Shown here: one piece after another, positions 14,978-22,854 of the stretch | Position numbering within the stretch: position 1 is the stretch's first letter | Layout: every line of letters starts with the position of its first letter | Source: JANNGC01 sp043757045 | Lineage (GTDB): Bacteria; Verrucomicrobiota; Verrucomicrobiia; Limisphaerales; SIBH01 | Direction of reading: 5' to 3' | NCBI GenBank assembly: GCA_043757045.1 | Contig: JAYVQC010000215.1 | Span: 1-52,218 of the forward strand | Length of the DNA stretch: 52,218 nucleotides | Translations under genes and position numbers: made by a program | The notes under the pieces: model-generated | What the model saw: the letters and a program-made list of their open reading frames with translations, nothing else | What the model was told of the DNA's origin: nothing | Database searches by the model: none

Positions 14978-17900
14978 ACTGCTTCAACAGCCGTTTCAAA
15001 TACTGCCCCGTGTGGCTTTCGGGACACGCCGCAACTTGCTCCGGCGTCCCTTGCGCCACGATGCGCCCGCCGCCCTCGCCGCCTTCGGGACCGAGATCGA
15101 TCACCCAGTCGGCGACTTTGATCACGTCGAGGTTGTGCTCGATGACGATGAGCGTGTTGCCGGGCGCGCGCAGTTTGAAAAGCACTTCGAGCAGCTTGTC
15201 CACGTCGGCGAAGTGCAGGCCGGTGGTCGGCTCGTCGAGAATGTAGAGCGTATGGCCGGTCTGCTTGCGGCTCAACTCGGCGGCGAGTTTCAGGCGCTGC
15301 GCTTCGCCGCCGGAGAGCGTGGTCGCGCTCTGGCCGAGACCGAGATAGCCGAGGCCGACTTCGGCGAGCGTCAGGCATTGCTCGTAAATCTGCGGCACGG
15401 CGCGGAAGAAATTCACCGCCTCATCCACGCTCATGTTCAGCACGTCGGAGATGTTCATGCCCTTGTAGCTGATCTCCAGCGTCTCGCGGTTGTAGCGTTT
15501 GCCGCCGCACGCTTCGCACGTCACATAGACCGGCGGGAGGAAGTGCATTTCGATTTTGAGCAGGCCGTCGCCCTGGCATTTCTCGCAGCGCCCGCCCTTC
15601 ACGTTGAAGCTGAACCGACCGGTCGTGTAGCCGCGGATGCGCGCCGTGGGCAGCTTCGAGAACAGGTCGCGGATGTGATTGAACATGCCGGTATAGGTCG
15701 CCGGATTGCTGCGCGGCGTGCGACCGATGGGCGTCTGATCAATGACGATCACCTTGTCGAGCAAGTCCTTGCCCTCAATGGTGCGGTGTTTGCCCGGCGT
15801 CTCCTTCGAGCCGTGCATGTGGCGGAAAAGGGCGCGCTGCAAGATGTCCACGATCAGCGTGCTCTTGCCACTGCCGCTCACGCCGGTCACGCAGGTCAAT
15901 GTGCCGAGCGGAACACGAGCATCGACATTCTTGAGATTGTTCTCTGTCGCACCCAGCACTTCGAGCCAGCCGCGCTCCTTGCTCGGCTTCACGCGTTGCT
16001 TGGGCACAGCAATGCTCAACTCGCCGTTCAAATACTTGGCCGTGATTGAGCGCGGTGATTGCAACAACTGCTCCAGCGTGCCCGCGCCGACAATCTCCCC
16101 ACCCCGCACCCCCGCGCCGGGGCCGAGGTCGAGAATGTAATCCGCGCGGCGAATCGTGTCCTCATCGTGCTCGACCACGATGACGGTGTTCCCCAACTCG
16201 CGCAGTCCTTCGAGCGTCACGAGCAACCGCTCGTTGTCGCGCTGATGCAGTCCGATGCTCGGCTCGTCGAGGATGTAGAGCACGCCCACCAGTCCCGCGC
16301 CAATCTGCGTCGCCAACCGGATGCGCTGCGCCTCGCCGCCGCTCAATGTGCCGCTCTCTCGATTCAACGTGAGGTAGCCGAGACCGACGTTCTTCAAGAA
16401 GCCCAGCCGCGCGCGAATCTCCTTGATGACCTCATCCGCAATCTTGTGCTGGAACGCCGTGAGCGAGGAACTGAGCCGGGCGAAGAATTCATCCGCGCGG
16501 ACGATGGACATCTCGCACACGTCCATGATCGAGAAGCCGGGGACGGGGCGGGGAGAGTAATCAGTAATCAGTGAAATAGTAATCAGTGGGGACTTCGCCG
16601 CCGCCGCCGATTGATTACTGATTACTGATTCACTGATTACTCTCCCCCCCAGAGTCACCGCCAGAATCTCCGGCTTCAGCCTTCGCCCGCCGCACGCATC
16701 GCACGGCTGAGGATTCATGAAACCCTTGAGTCGGTTGCGGGTGAACTCGCTTTCGCTCTCGGCGTAAAGGCGTTCGAGATTCGGAATCACGCCCTCGAAG
16801 GGGCGCGTCACCTTGCTCATCTTTCCCGCGCGCCAGAAGTTGAAATCAATCTCCGTGTCGCCCGTGCCGCGCATGAGCGTCTTCTTGAAATCCTCCGCCA
16901 GCGTTTTGAAAGGCACTTCCAGGCTCACTCCGCAGTGCGACGCCACGGCGCGCAACATCGCCTTGTAATAGGTGATCATGCGCTTGCCCCCGCGCCGCCA
17001 CGGCAACACCGCGCCGCCATCCAGCGACTTCTCCGGGTCAGGCACGACCAGCGCCTCGTCGAAAACCATCTTCTGCCCGAGACCGTGGCAGACCGGACAC
17101 GCGCCGTGCGGCGAGTTGAAAGAGAAATGTTTCGGCGACACGCGCTCGAAGCTCTTGCCGGTCTTCGGGCTGTAGGCGCGGTTGGAATGCAGCGTCTCAA
17201 TCCATTGTTGAGAGGTGAGAGTGGAGGGTTGAGAGCCGGAAACGGCAGACGCTTCCGACAGTGACCCGACCTTGGACTTTGGACTTTGGACTTTGGACTC
17301 CGCCTCCGCCAACTGATGCAACGTGACCAACGACCCCTCGCCCCACTTCAACGCCGTCTCCACCGAGTCGCTCAGGCGGGTGCGAATCTTGTCATCAATG
17401 ACCAGCCGGTCCACCACCACATCAATGGTGTGCTTCGCTTTCGGCTCCAGCTTCACCCGCGTGTTCGCGGACAACTCCACCAACTCGCCATCAATGCGCG
17501 CCCGCACGAAGCCTTCGCGGCCCAAGCGTTCGATCACATCGCGGAACTCGCCCTTCTGCGCGCGCACTACGGGGGCCAGCACCATCACGCGCGTCTTCGG
17601 TGGCAGCGCGAGAATTTTGTCCACGATGTCCGTCGTGGTCTGCGCCGCGATGGGCACGCCGGTGTCCGGGCAATGCGGCTGGCCGACGTTCGCGAAGAGC
17701 AGGCGCAGGTAGTCGTAAATCTCCGTGGTGGTGGCGATGATGGAGCGCGGGTTCGAGCCGGAACTGCGCTGCTCGATGGCGATGGACGGCGACAACCCCT
17801 CGATGAAATCCACGTCCGGCTTCTGCAACTGATCGAGGAACTGCCGCGCGTACGCCGAGAGTGACTCCACGTATTTGCGCTGCCCCTCGGCGTAGAGCGT

Positions 17901-18035
17901 GTCAAAGGCCAGCGACGACTTCCCCGACCCGCTCAAGCCGGTGATGACCACCAGCTTGTCGCGCGGAATCTCGACGGAGAGGTTCTTGAGGTTGTGCTGC
18001 CTCGCGCCTCCGACTCGGATAAATTCTTTCGCCAT
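14976..18035 (-). CDS. uvrA: Excinuclease ABC subunit A with two repeat-derived insertions
   Basis: UvrA recognises bulky DNA damage in nucleotide excision repair. The 1019-aa product has two ABC modules, with Walker A GLSGSGKSS (about 33-41) and GVSGSGKST, two SGGEAQR signatures, and zinc modules CPVCHGLG...CDACGG and CEKCQGDG...CEACGG. It is about 70-80 residues longer than usual (about 940). The excess is explained by two in-frame stretches made of short DNA repeats: one near residues 250-283 (DNA 17207-17306) and one at residues 465-497 (DNA 16551-16648). All catalytic motifs are intact, so the gene is probably functional. A truncated copy of its 5' end lies at 19804-19923. Confidence 0.97.
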   Translation of the reverse strand: MAKEFIRVGGARQHNLKNLSVEIPRDKLVVITGLSGSGKSSLAFDTLYAEGQRKYVESLSAYARQFLDQLQKPDVDFIEGLSPSIAIEQRSSGSNPRSIIATTTEIYDYLRLLFANVGQPHCPDTGVPIAAQTTTDIVDKILALPPKTRVMVLAPVVRAQKGEFRDVIERLGREGFVRARIDGELVELSANTRVKLEPKAKHTIDVVVDRLVIDDKIRTRLSDSVETALKWGEGSLVTLHQLAEAESKVQSPKSKVGSLSEASAVSGSQPSTLTSQQWIETLHSNRAYSPKTGKSFERVSPKHFSFNSPHGACPVCHGLGQKMVFDEALVVPDPEKSLDGGAVLPWRRGGKRMITYYKAMLRAVASHCGVSLEVPFKTLAEDFKKTLMRGTGDTEIDFNFWRAGKMSKVTRPFEGVIPNLERLYAESESEFTRNRLKGFMNPQPCDACGGRRLKPEILAVTLGGRVISESVISNQSAAAAKSPLITISLITDYSPRPVPGFSIMDVCEMSIVRADEFFARLSSSLTAFQHKIADEVIKEIRARLGFLKNVGLGYLTLNRESGTLSGGEAQRIRLATQIGAGLVGVLYILDEPSIGLHQRDNERLLVTLEGLRELGNTVIVVEHDEDTIRRADYILDLGPGAGVRGGEIVGAGTLEQLLQSPRSITAKYLNGELSIAVPKQRVKPSKERGWLEVLGATENNLKNVDARVPLGTLTCVTGVSGSGKSTLIVDILQRALFRHMHGSKETPGKHRTIEGKDLLDKVIVIDQTPIGRTPRSNPATYTGMFNHIRDLFSKLPTARIRGYTTGRFSFNVKGGRCEKCQGDGLLKIEMHFLPPVYVTCEACGGKRYNRETLEISYKGMNISDVLNMSVDEAVNFFRAVPQIYEQCLTLAEVGLGYLGLGQSATTLSGGEAQRLKLAAELSRKQTGHTLYILDEPTTGLHFADVDKLLEVLFKLRAPGNTLIVIEHNLDVIKVADWVIDLGPEGGEGGGRIVAQGTPEQVAACPESHTGQYLKRLLKQ
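16551..16648 (-). repeat. Heptamer-arm palindrome inside uvrA
   Basis: Two inverted arms made of short units (AGTAATC / AGTGAAT / AGTAATC) surround a short GCC-rich centre. On the coding strand the insert starts at a codon boundary (position 16643) and encodes VISESVISNQ and LITDYSP. It separates LGGR from VPGFSIMDV, which should be nearly contiguous in UvrA proteins. A related cassette is in the U32 gene at 39895-39984. Confidence 0.88.
17207..17306 (-). repeat. Heptamer arrays inside uvrA (AGTCCAA and CTCNACC units)
   Basis: On the coding strand there are four tandem AGTCCAA-type units (about 17268-17299) and, after a spacer, four units of the form CTCAACC / CTCCACT / CTCACCT (about 17208-17238). 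They encode SKVQSPKSKVG and SQPSTLTSQQ. A similar pair of arrays with a common spacer sequence (TTCCGGC) occurs in the U32 gene at 40317-40390. Confidence 0.85.
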
Positions 18036-18120
18036 GTTCGCCGAATTCTGTGTTTAGAGAATTCCGCGAGAGTAAAGGTGTGCGCTGCGGAAGCAAAGCC
18101 GCAGGTTGAAGGCAGCGCAA

Positions 18121-18260
18121 GGTAGGGCGTCGTCGCTCCGCGCGCGCCGGGTTGAGGCGTGATAAGGCGAATGGGGTGAACTGCTCGTGCCGGTCTAGTT
18201 CTTCAGTTGGCGATTGCCCTTCTCCGATTCGTGGCGCGCGCGGAGCGACGACGCCCTACC
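18121..18260. repeat. REP-type palindrome, copy 2, left of the RAYT gene
   Basis: Left arm 18121-18151 begins GGTAGGGCGTCGTCGCTCC; the inverted right arm is 18234-18260. The GTAG tetranucleotide precedes a short hairpin-forming GGCG...CGCC. It lies 61 bp before the RAYT start codon and about 85 bp upstream of uvrA. Confidence 0.92.
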
Positions 18261-18321
18261 TTGCGCTTGCCTTGATTTCCACACTTGCCGTTCAGCCGTG
18301 AGTTTTTCCAAACTTTGCCAC

Positions 18322-18789
18322 ATGGATCGCCCCCAACGTGGCCGGCTTCCGCACGAGGTTCCGTCTTGGGTTCCCGAAGGTTCATTCTTTTTCATCACCA
18401 TCAATTGCGCCACGCGGGGGCCGAACCAACTCTGTCGTGCCGACATTGGTGACGCTGTCCTGGCCGCCGCCGCGCACAACCACGACAAGCTTGCTTGGCA
18501 TTGCCGACTGATGCTGCTGATGCCCGACCATCTCCACGCCATCCTCGCGTTCCCGCGCGAAGCCGGCCTGAGAAAGGTCGTGGCGAACTGGAAACATTTT
18601 CTGGTCACGCACCAGAAGATCGACTGGCAACGCGACTTCTTCGACCACCGCCTGCGTGACCACCATGAGGAACAGGAGAAGATCAGCTACATCCTGATGA
18701 ACCCCGTTCGGCGTGGACTCTGCGAACGCACGGAAGACTGGCCGTGGGTGTATCGCCCCAAGGATCGCCCGCCGCCCAAACTCGGATAG
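18322..18789 (+). CDS. REP-associated tyrosine transposase (RAYT, Y1/HUH family)
   Basis: The 155-aa product carries the HUH motif as MPDHLHAIL (His70, His72) and the catalytic-tyrosine region EKISYILMNPVRRGL (Tyr123), diagnostic of TnpA-REP/RAYT enzymes related to IS200/IS605 transposases. RAYTs cut and join single-stranded REP hairpins in a sequence-specific way. The gene is flanked on both sides by palindromes with GTAG-headed arms, the arrangement called a REPtron. The start MDRPQRGRLPHEVP matches family beginnings; an open extension to 18214 runs into the REP arm. Confidence 0.93.
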   Translation: MDRPQRGRLPHEVPSWVPEGSFFFITINCATRGPNQLCRADIGDAVLAAAAHNHDKLAWHCRLMLLMPDHLHAILAFPREAGLRKVVANWKHFLVTHQKIDWQRDFFDHRLRDHHEEQEKISYILMNPVRRGLCERTEDWPWVYRPKDRPPPKLG

Positions 18790-18803
18790 AACACCGCTGC
18801 CTT

Positions 18804-18943
18804 GGTAGGGCGTCGTCGCTCCGCGCGCGCCGCGAATCGGAGAGAAGTTCGCTCACTCCCAAAATCCAAACCGGCGAGAAGAGTTGAACCCCTCTCGTTT
18901 TCCACGCCTCACCCCGGCGCGCGCGGAGCGACGACGCCCTACC
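18804..18943. repeat. REP-type palindrome, copy 3, right of the RAYT gene
   Basis: Left arm 18804-18832 and inverted right arm 18915-18943 are the same sequences as copies 1 and 2; the inner spacer differs. It starts 15 bp after the RAYT stop codon, and its right end abuts the truncated antitoxin fragment. Confidence 0.92.
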
Positions 18944-19013
18944 TTTGGCGTGCGGACAACTCGCGCGAGACCTCGAGGACGATCTGGCCGTCGGCGGACA
19001 ACGTGGCCTTCAT
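18939..19013 (-). pseudogene. Truncated copy of the AbrB-type antitoxin gene
   Basis: The first 12 codons (MKATLSADGQIV) match the intact antitoxin gene at 20106-20354 (MNAMLSADGQIV); the upstream DNA also matches (GCGATGGGTCAAGCGG). Similarity stops where the REP/RAYT unit begins, so the 3' part was lost by that insertion or by deletion. Confidence 0.8.
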
Positions 19014-19121
19014 GGCGAAACTAGAAGCGGATTGCCGCGATGGGTCAAGCGGGTGCGCGGCGCGGACGCCAAGACTGAGGTGAATCTTGCCGTGAGAAAT
19101 TTGGCCGCGTAGAGTCGCGCC

Positions 19122-19400
19122 ATGAGCACGGCCACCGAACACAGCTTTGCCGAAGTCTGGGAACGAACCATTCAACCGGGCCAGGCCAGCCTGACGCCGG
19201 ACGCCGCGCGTTACTTCCTGCAACTCCGCTTTGATGCCGCCGATCTCGCCCGCATGAATGAACTCGCCGCCACGGCGCGCGCCGGTTCATTGAGCCAGGA
19301 ACAGGAAGCCGAAATGGACAACTACATGCAGCTCGGCTGGTTCCTCGACCTGATGAAATCCAAGGCCCGCCTCTCGCTCGGCGAACGCGCGGCGGCCTGA
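19122..19400 (+). CDS. Small helical protein paired with an HNH nuclease
   Basis: The 92-aa product is not recognised by function. It is acidic and helical (PDAARYFLQLRFDAADLARM, LSQEQEAEMDNYMQLGWFLDL). It ends one base before the HNH gene, so the two form a tight operon; such small proteins beside HNH genes are common in several phyla and resemble antitoxin-like partners, but no toxin-antitoxin activity is claimed. Confidence 0.75.
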   Translation: MSTATEHSFAEVWERTIQPGQASLTPDAARYFLQLRFDAADLARMNELAATARAGSLSQEQEAEMDNYMQLGWFLDLMKSKARLSLGERAAA

Positions 19401-19401
19401 G

Positions 19402-19803
19402 ATGGACGGGGCGCTCCAGGAACTCGTCCGGTCGCGCGCCGGGTTCCGCTGCGAGTATTGCCGGCTGCCCGAGGCGCTCGTCAGCACGCCGTTTCAGTTC
19501 GACCACATCATCGCGCAATTTCACGACGGGCCGACCGTGGCGGAGAATCTCGCCTACGCCTGCTTCCACTGTAACAACTTCAAAGGGCCGAACGTGGCCG
19601 GGGTGGATCCTACGACCAGCGAAGTGGTCCGCCTGTTTCATCCCCGCCGCGATGGACACGCGGAGCATTTCATCTGGTCAGGGGAACGAATCGAAGGACG
19701 GACGGCGGCGGGACGCACGACGGTTCGCACGTTGCGGATGAATCATCCGCTGCGGCTCGTCATCCGGCGCTCGTTGCGGCTGGAGGGCGTGAGCTTCGTG
19801 TGA
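19402..19803 (+). CDS. HNH endonuclease family protein
   Basis: The 133-aa product has the HNH core: CEYC (Cys17, Cys20), DHIIAQFHDG (Asp34-His35), ENLAYACFHCNNFKG with the second Cys pair (Cys54, Cys57) and asparagines. Such small stand-alone HNH proteins act as DNA nucleases; the target is unknown. It ends where a duplicated uvrA fragment begins. Confidence 0.88.
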   Translation: MDGALQELVRSRAGFRCEYCRLPEALVSTPFQFDHIIAQFHDGPTVAENLAYACFHCNNFKGPNVAGVDPTTSEVVRLFHPRRDGHAEHFIWSGERIEGRTAAGRTTVRTLRMNHPLRLVIRRSLRLEGVSFV

Positions 19804-19923
19804 CGAACGGCCCGAGCCGCTCAGGCCGATGATGACCACCAGCCGCTCGCGCGGGAACTCGACGGAGCTGTTCTTGAGGTTGTGCTCCCTCGCGCCGCCG
19901 ACCTTGATGAAATCTTTCGCCAT
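19804..19923 (-). pseudogene. Duplicated 5' fragment of uvrA
   Basis: The fragment encodes MAKDFIKVGGAREHNLKN and continues to GLSGSG, matching the first 39 residues of the intact UvrA (MAKEFIRVGGARQHNLKN), then the frame runs out of homology at the HNH gene. The DNA upstream (19924-19990) also matches the uvrA upstream region, including GAATTCTGTGTT and the GCGGAAGCAAAG motif. It is a diverged partial duplication, not a gene. Confidence 0.93.
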
Positions 19924-20012
19924 GACCGCTGAATTCTGTGTTCAGAGAATCCCGCAAGCGTAAGGCCGTGCGGCGCGGAAGCAAAGACCGAGGTGGAGGG
20001 AACGGAAATTAT

Positions 20013-20104
20013 TTAACCGCTAATGGACGCTAATTTTCGCTAATCTGGGAAAGGCCGAAGCCGGTTTTCATCAGCGTTAATTAGCGTCCATTAGCGGTTC
20101 AAAA
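20013..20104. repeat. 92-bp palindromic element, copy 1
   Basis: Outer arms TTAACCGCTAATGGACGC and its inverse (ending 20099) enclose GGCCGAAGCCGG. The left arm is made of CGCTAAT units spaced 10 bp apart. The copy at 21993-22084 is of the same length and nearly identical. This copy ends one base before the stop codon of the antitoxin gene (20106-20108). Confidence 0.92.
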
Positions 20105-20105
20105 C

Positions 20106-20354
20106 TCACCGTCCGCAGACTTCACCGACCGCCTGCTCGACGGCGGCGTCATCCTCGGGGGTGGGTGCGGGCTGGGAACGGCTGCGCTCCAGCAACGCCG
20201 CCGCCTGCACCGGAGAGAGCGGCTGATGTTTCCGCAGCACCAGCGTGCCCTTGTAGAGCTGCACATCCAACGTGTCGCCGGGTTGCAGATGCGCGCTCTC
20301 GCGCAATTCCTTGGGAATCACGATCTGGCCGTCGGCGGACAACATGGCATTCAT
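20106..20354 (-). CDS. AbrB/MazE-type antitoxin, orphan
   Basis: The 82-aa product has the swapped-hairpin AbrB domain (MLSADGQIVIPKELRESAHL, PGDTLDVQLYKGTLVLRK) and a C-terminal tail like that of VapB antitoxins. No VapC/PIN or MazF toxin gene is adjacent on either side, so it is an orphan antitoxin or regulator. The ATG at 20354 is chosen because AbrB domains start there. A truncated twin is at 18939-19013. Confidence 0.85.
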   Translation of the reverse strand: MNAMLSADGQIVIPKELRESAHLQPGDTLDVQLYKGTLVLRKHQPLSPVQAAALLERSRSQPAPTPEDDAAVEQAVGEVCGR

Positions 20355-20539
20355 GGCGGAACTAAAGGCGGATTGTGGCGATGGGTCAAGCGGTCGCACG
20401 GCACGGATGCAAAGCGCGGGGTTGAAGACGGATTAAATCAACGACCCAAGCTCACCGACCCGGCACCGGATGCCACGATAGCAACCCCGACGCTCGGCGC
20501 GCGGTCGCTGTAGCGAATGGTTAAGCGGCATGGGTTTCA

Positions 20540-21199
20540 TCACTGTGGCTTTTTCACGGAGCGATCAATGGCGAAAGCTATAAAGGCAATCAGTGCGCCG
20601 ACCCCAATGACCGCGTATGCGCCCTCTCGGGCTCTCTCTCGGTGCTGATTGGTGACTGCAACGCCAAAAATGTTCTTCGTCGGATCTGTCGTCTTGCTGA
20701 CAAAATCCCCCCAACCTTTGAATTGCCCAGAGTCTTCGGGCGGCAGCGGCAGTGGCTGATTTTCTAGGACTTTGAATACTCCATAGCAGGCGACAACAAC
20801 GCCAAGCACTCCAATAAATTTGGCAAGCGTCCGAAAATCAAGTCCACCTGTTTGCGGAGCCGGTTGCGGTACGCTTGATAGCGAGGGTGCAACTGGCAAT
20901 GACTGTTGCTTCTGTCGTTCGCGGTCTTGTCGCGTTTGCTCTTGTCGCTCTCTCTCCTCCCTCTCGCGCGCTTGGGCCAACTTTCGCTGCGCTTGCTCCT
21001 CGCGCTCACTCTCATCTCGAATTCGTGCCTGCAGCATCGTAATCCCACCCCGTAATTCGACTTCATGATTTGCAGCGGACAAGGCTTCTGGTGTCCAGTT
21101 TTCAGGCTTATCGTTAAGAAGGTCTAGCAATTCAGAATCCGAGCGTGCGCGCATTTTGGTTTGTAGCTCGCGCAGTTTTTGATCGTCATCAAGGCTCAT
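20540..21199 (-). CDS. Membrane protein of unknown function with charged N-terminal helix
   Basis: The 219-aa product has a helical, highly charged region (about 55-105, rich in Glu, Arg and Gln), a Pro-rich linker and two transmembrane segments (about 125-146 and 193-213). Base composition is visibly less GC-rich than in neighbouring genes, suggesting recent acquisition. No family recognised. Confidence 0.72.
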   Translation of the reverse strand: MSLDDDQKLRELQTKMRARSDSELLDLLNDKPENWTPEALSAANHEVELRGGITMLQARIRDESEREEQAQRKLAQAREREERERQEQTRQDRERQKQQSLPVAPSLSSVPQPAPQTGGLDFRTLAKFIGVLGVVVACYGVFKVLENQPLPLPPEDSGQFKGWGDFVSKTTDPTKNIFGVAVTNQHRERAREGAYAVIGVGALIAFIAFAIDRSVKKPQ

Positions 21200-21436
21200 A
21201 GGTAAGTGCCGCTTGGCGGTGTGATGGGCAGTGGGAATGTTGAGCGCGTCGCGACCGCTTGCTGCATTGCCTCAACCATTTTCGGAAACCAAAGCGGCTT
21301 CGGGCTGGTTCGGTTCGCGGGCATGGGGAAAGCAGAGCGACTGAGGGCGTGACGTGCAATCTTCTTTTTTCGACGCGTCCGAGAAAACCCGCAGCCTCTT
21401 TCCTGAGAAGGCTTTTTCACCGTCGAGCTGTGAAGC

Positions 21437-21853
21437 CTACCCATACCTCCGCCTCGTCTCCGCGATGGAGCCGACGACCAGCTTTTCGAGCACGGTCGGG
21501 TCGAGGTCGGACAGGCGTTTGAAATAGAGGCAGCTCTTGCCCATTTTGTGCGGACCGAGTTGGCGCAGCAGGGACTGCTGGGGCTTTTCCTCGCACGACA
21601 GGGAAACGACCAGCTCCCGGCCGCAGATGGCGAAGGCGGCCAAGGGCGCTTCGCCCGTGCGCCCGCTCTCGTAGGTGTATCGGTAGGAGCCAAAGCCCAC
21701 GATGCTCGGGCCCCACATCCGTGGCGGCTGCCCGGTGACGCGCGCAAGGAGCGCCATCAACGCCTCACCGTCCGCGCGTTGCGCGGCGCTGGCGCGGGCG
21801 GCGAGAGGGTCCTCCACGCTGGCGTCGGTGAACTGGGTTTTGTTCTCAGCCAT
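21437..21853 (-). CDS. DUF1801 domain protein
   Basis: The 138-aa product has the DUF1801 (YdhG-like) pattern: RADGEALMALLARVTG, then MWGPSIVGFGSYRYTYESG, and KMGKSCLYFKRLSDLD. The fold is known from structures, but the cellular function is not settled. The length is typical. Confidence 0.88.
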   Translation of the reverse strand: MAENKTQFTDASVEDPLAARASAAQRADGEALMALLARVTGQPPRMWGPSIVGFGSYRYTYESGRTGEAPLAAFAICGRELVVSLSCEEKPQQSLLRQLGPHKMGKSCLYFKRLSDLDPTVLEKLVVGSIAETRRRYG

Positions 21854-21992
21854 GAGTCAGGGCGTGATGGATGGATTCAATGCGGGCTTGGCTTTCAACG
21901 CGCCCATGAAAGCCCGCGACCTTTGGGCTGGGAAGAATTTTTCACGGATGTGGGCGCGGATGCAAAGCGCCGGATGTAAGAAACGGGAATTC

Positions 21993-22084
21993 TTAACCGC
22001 TAATGGACGCTAATTTTCGCTAATTGAGGAAAGGCCGAAGCCGGTTTTCATGAGCGTTTATTAGCGTCCATTAGCGGTTCAAAA
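21993..22084. repeat. 92-bp palindromic element, copy 2
   Basis: Nearly identical to the element at 20013-20104 in the same orientation. It lies 62 bp upstream of the pseudopilin start. The DNA just before both copies contains related GCGCGGAnGCAAAG motifs. Confidence 0.92.
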
Positions 22085-22145
22085 CCAGCAAAAGTCTTCT
22101 CTGGCCAGGCATTGACACCGCCGCCGGGACGCTCAGAGTCCAGTC

Positions 22146-22835
22146 ATGCCCAACTCGCTGAACACGCCCTTCGTGCTGCGCGGGCGCGGAGCGTTCACGC
22201 TCATCGAGCTGCTGGTCGTCATCGCCATCATTGCCATCCTCGCGTCGCTGCTGTTGCCCGCGCTGGCTCGCGCGAAGGAAAAGGCGCGGCGCATCCATTG
22301 TGTGAGCAACTTGAAACAACTCACGGTGGCGATGCATCTGTTCACGACGGACTACGGAAAATATCCGTGGCGGGTGCCGATGGCCGAAGGCGGTTCGCAA
22401 CGAAAGACCAACGTCTTCTCCTCGTTCCTCGTGATGAGCAACGAAGTCGTCACGCCCAAGCTGCTCGGCTGCCCCAGCGACACGCGAAAGGCGGCGGAGA
22501 CGTGGGCCGCCCTGCGCGAGACCAACGTCTCCTACTTCCTCGGCATCGAGAGCAAAGAGGACCGGCCCGGCTCGCCACTCGTCGGCGATCGCAATCTGGA
22601 AGGCGGACGGCCCAGGCGCGACTGCCCCGTGGCGCTGGTCACGGGCATCGCGGACGAGTTCACGGCTACTTACATCCCGCGCGCGCACTGGACGAACACG
22701 ATTCATCGTTTCGTCGGCAACGTCTCCATCGGCGACGCCAGCGCGCACATGGTGACGGGAAAACAGATCCAGCAAATCTTCTGGACCTCCGGCGACGACG
22801 TGACGGCTTTTAATAATCACATTCTCCGGCCGTGA
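22146..22835 (+). CDS. Type II secretion / type IV pilin-like pseudopilin
   Basis: The 229-aa product has a class III signal with AFTLIELLVVIAIIAILASL (residues 16 on), prepilin peptidase cleavage after Gly15 or Ala16, followed by PALARAKEKARRIHCVSNLKQ. This is the pseudopilin pattern greatly expanded in Verrucomicrobiota and Planctomycetes. The C-terminal H-X9-DG signature domain of typical members is modified (FVGNVSIGDASAHMV). Pseudopilins assemble in the periplasm at type II secretion-like machines; no other secretion gene is nearby. Confidence 0.93.
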   Translation: MPNSLNTPFVLRGRGAFTLIELLVVIAIIAILASLLLPALARAKEKARRIHCVSNLKQLTVAMHLFTTDYGKYPWRVPMAEGGSQRKTNVFSSFLVMSNEVVTPKLLGCPSDTRKAAETWAALRETNVSYFLGIESKEDRPGSPLVGDRNLEGGRPRRDCPVALVTGIADEFTATYIPRAHWTNTIHRFVGNVSIGDASAHMVTGKQIQQIFWTSGDDVTAFNNHILRP

Positions 22836-22854
22836 GAAGAGCGTGTTCCGGGGA

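Noticed and set aside
16551..16648. Repeat arrays as a CRISPR
   Set aside because: Units are 7 bp, adjacent without unique spacers, and arranged as inverted arms; no cas gene is present.
20106..20354. Complete toxin-antitoxin system with the AbrB-type protein
   Set aside because: No toxin-like ORF is adjacent; the neighbouring minus-strand gene is a membrane protein with no toxin motif.
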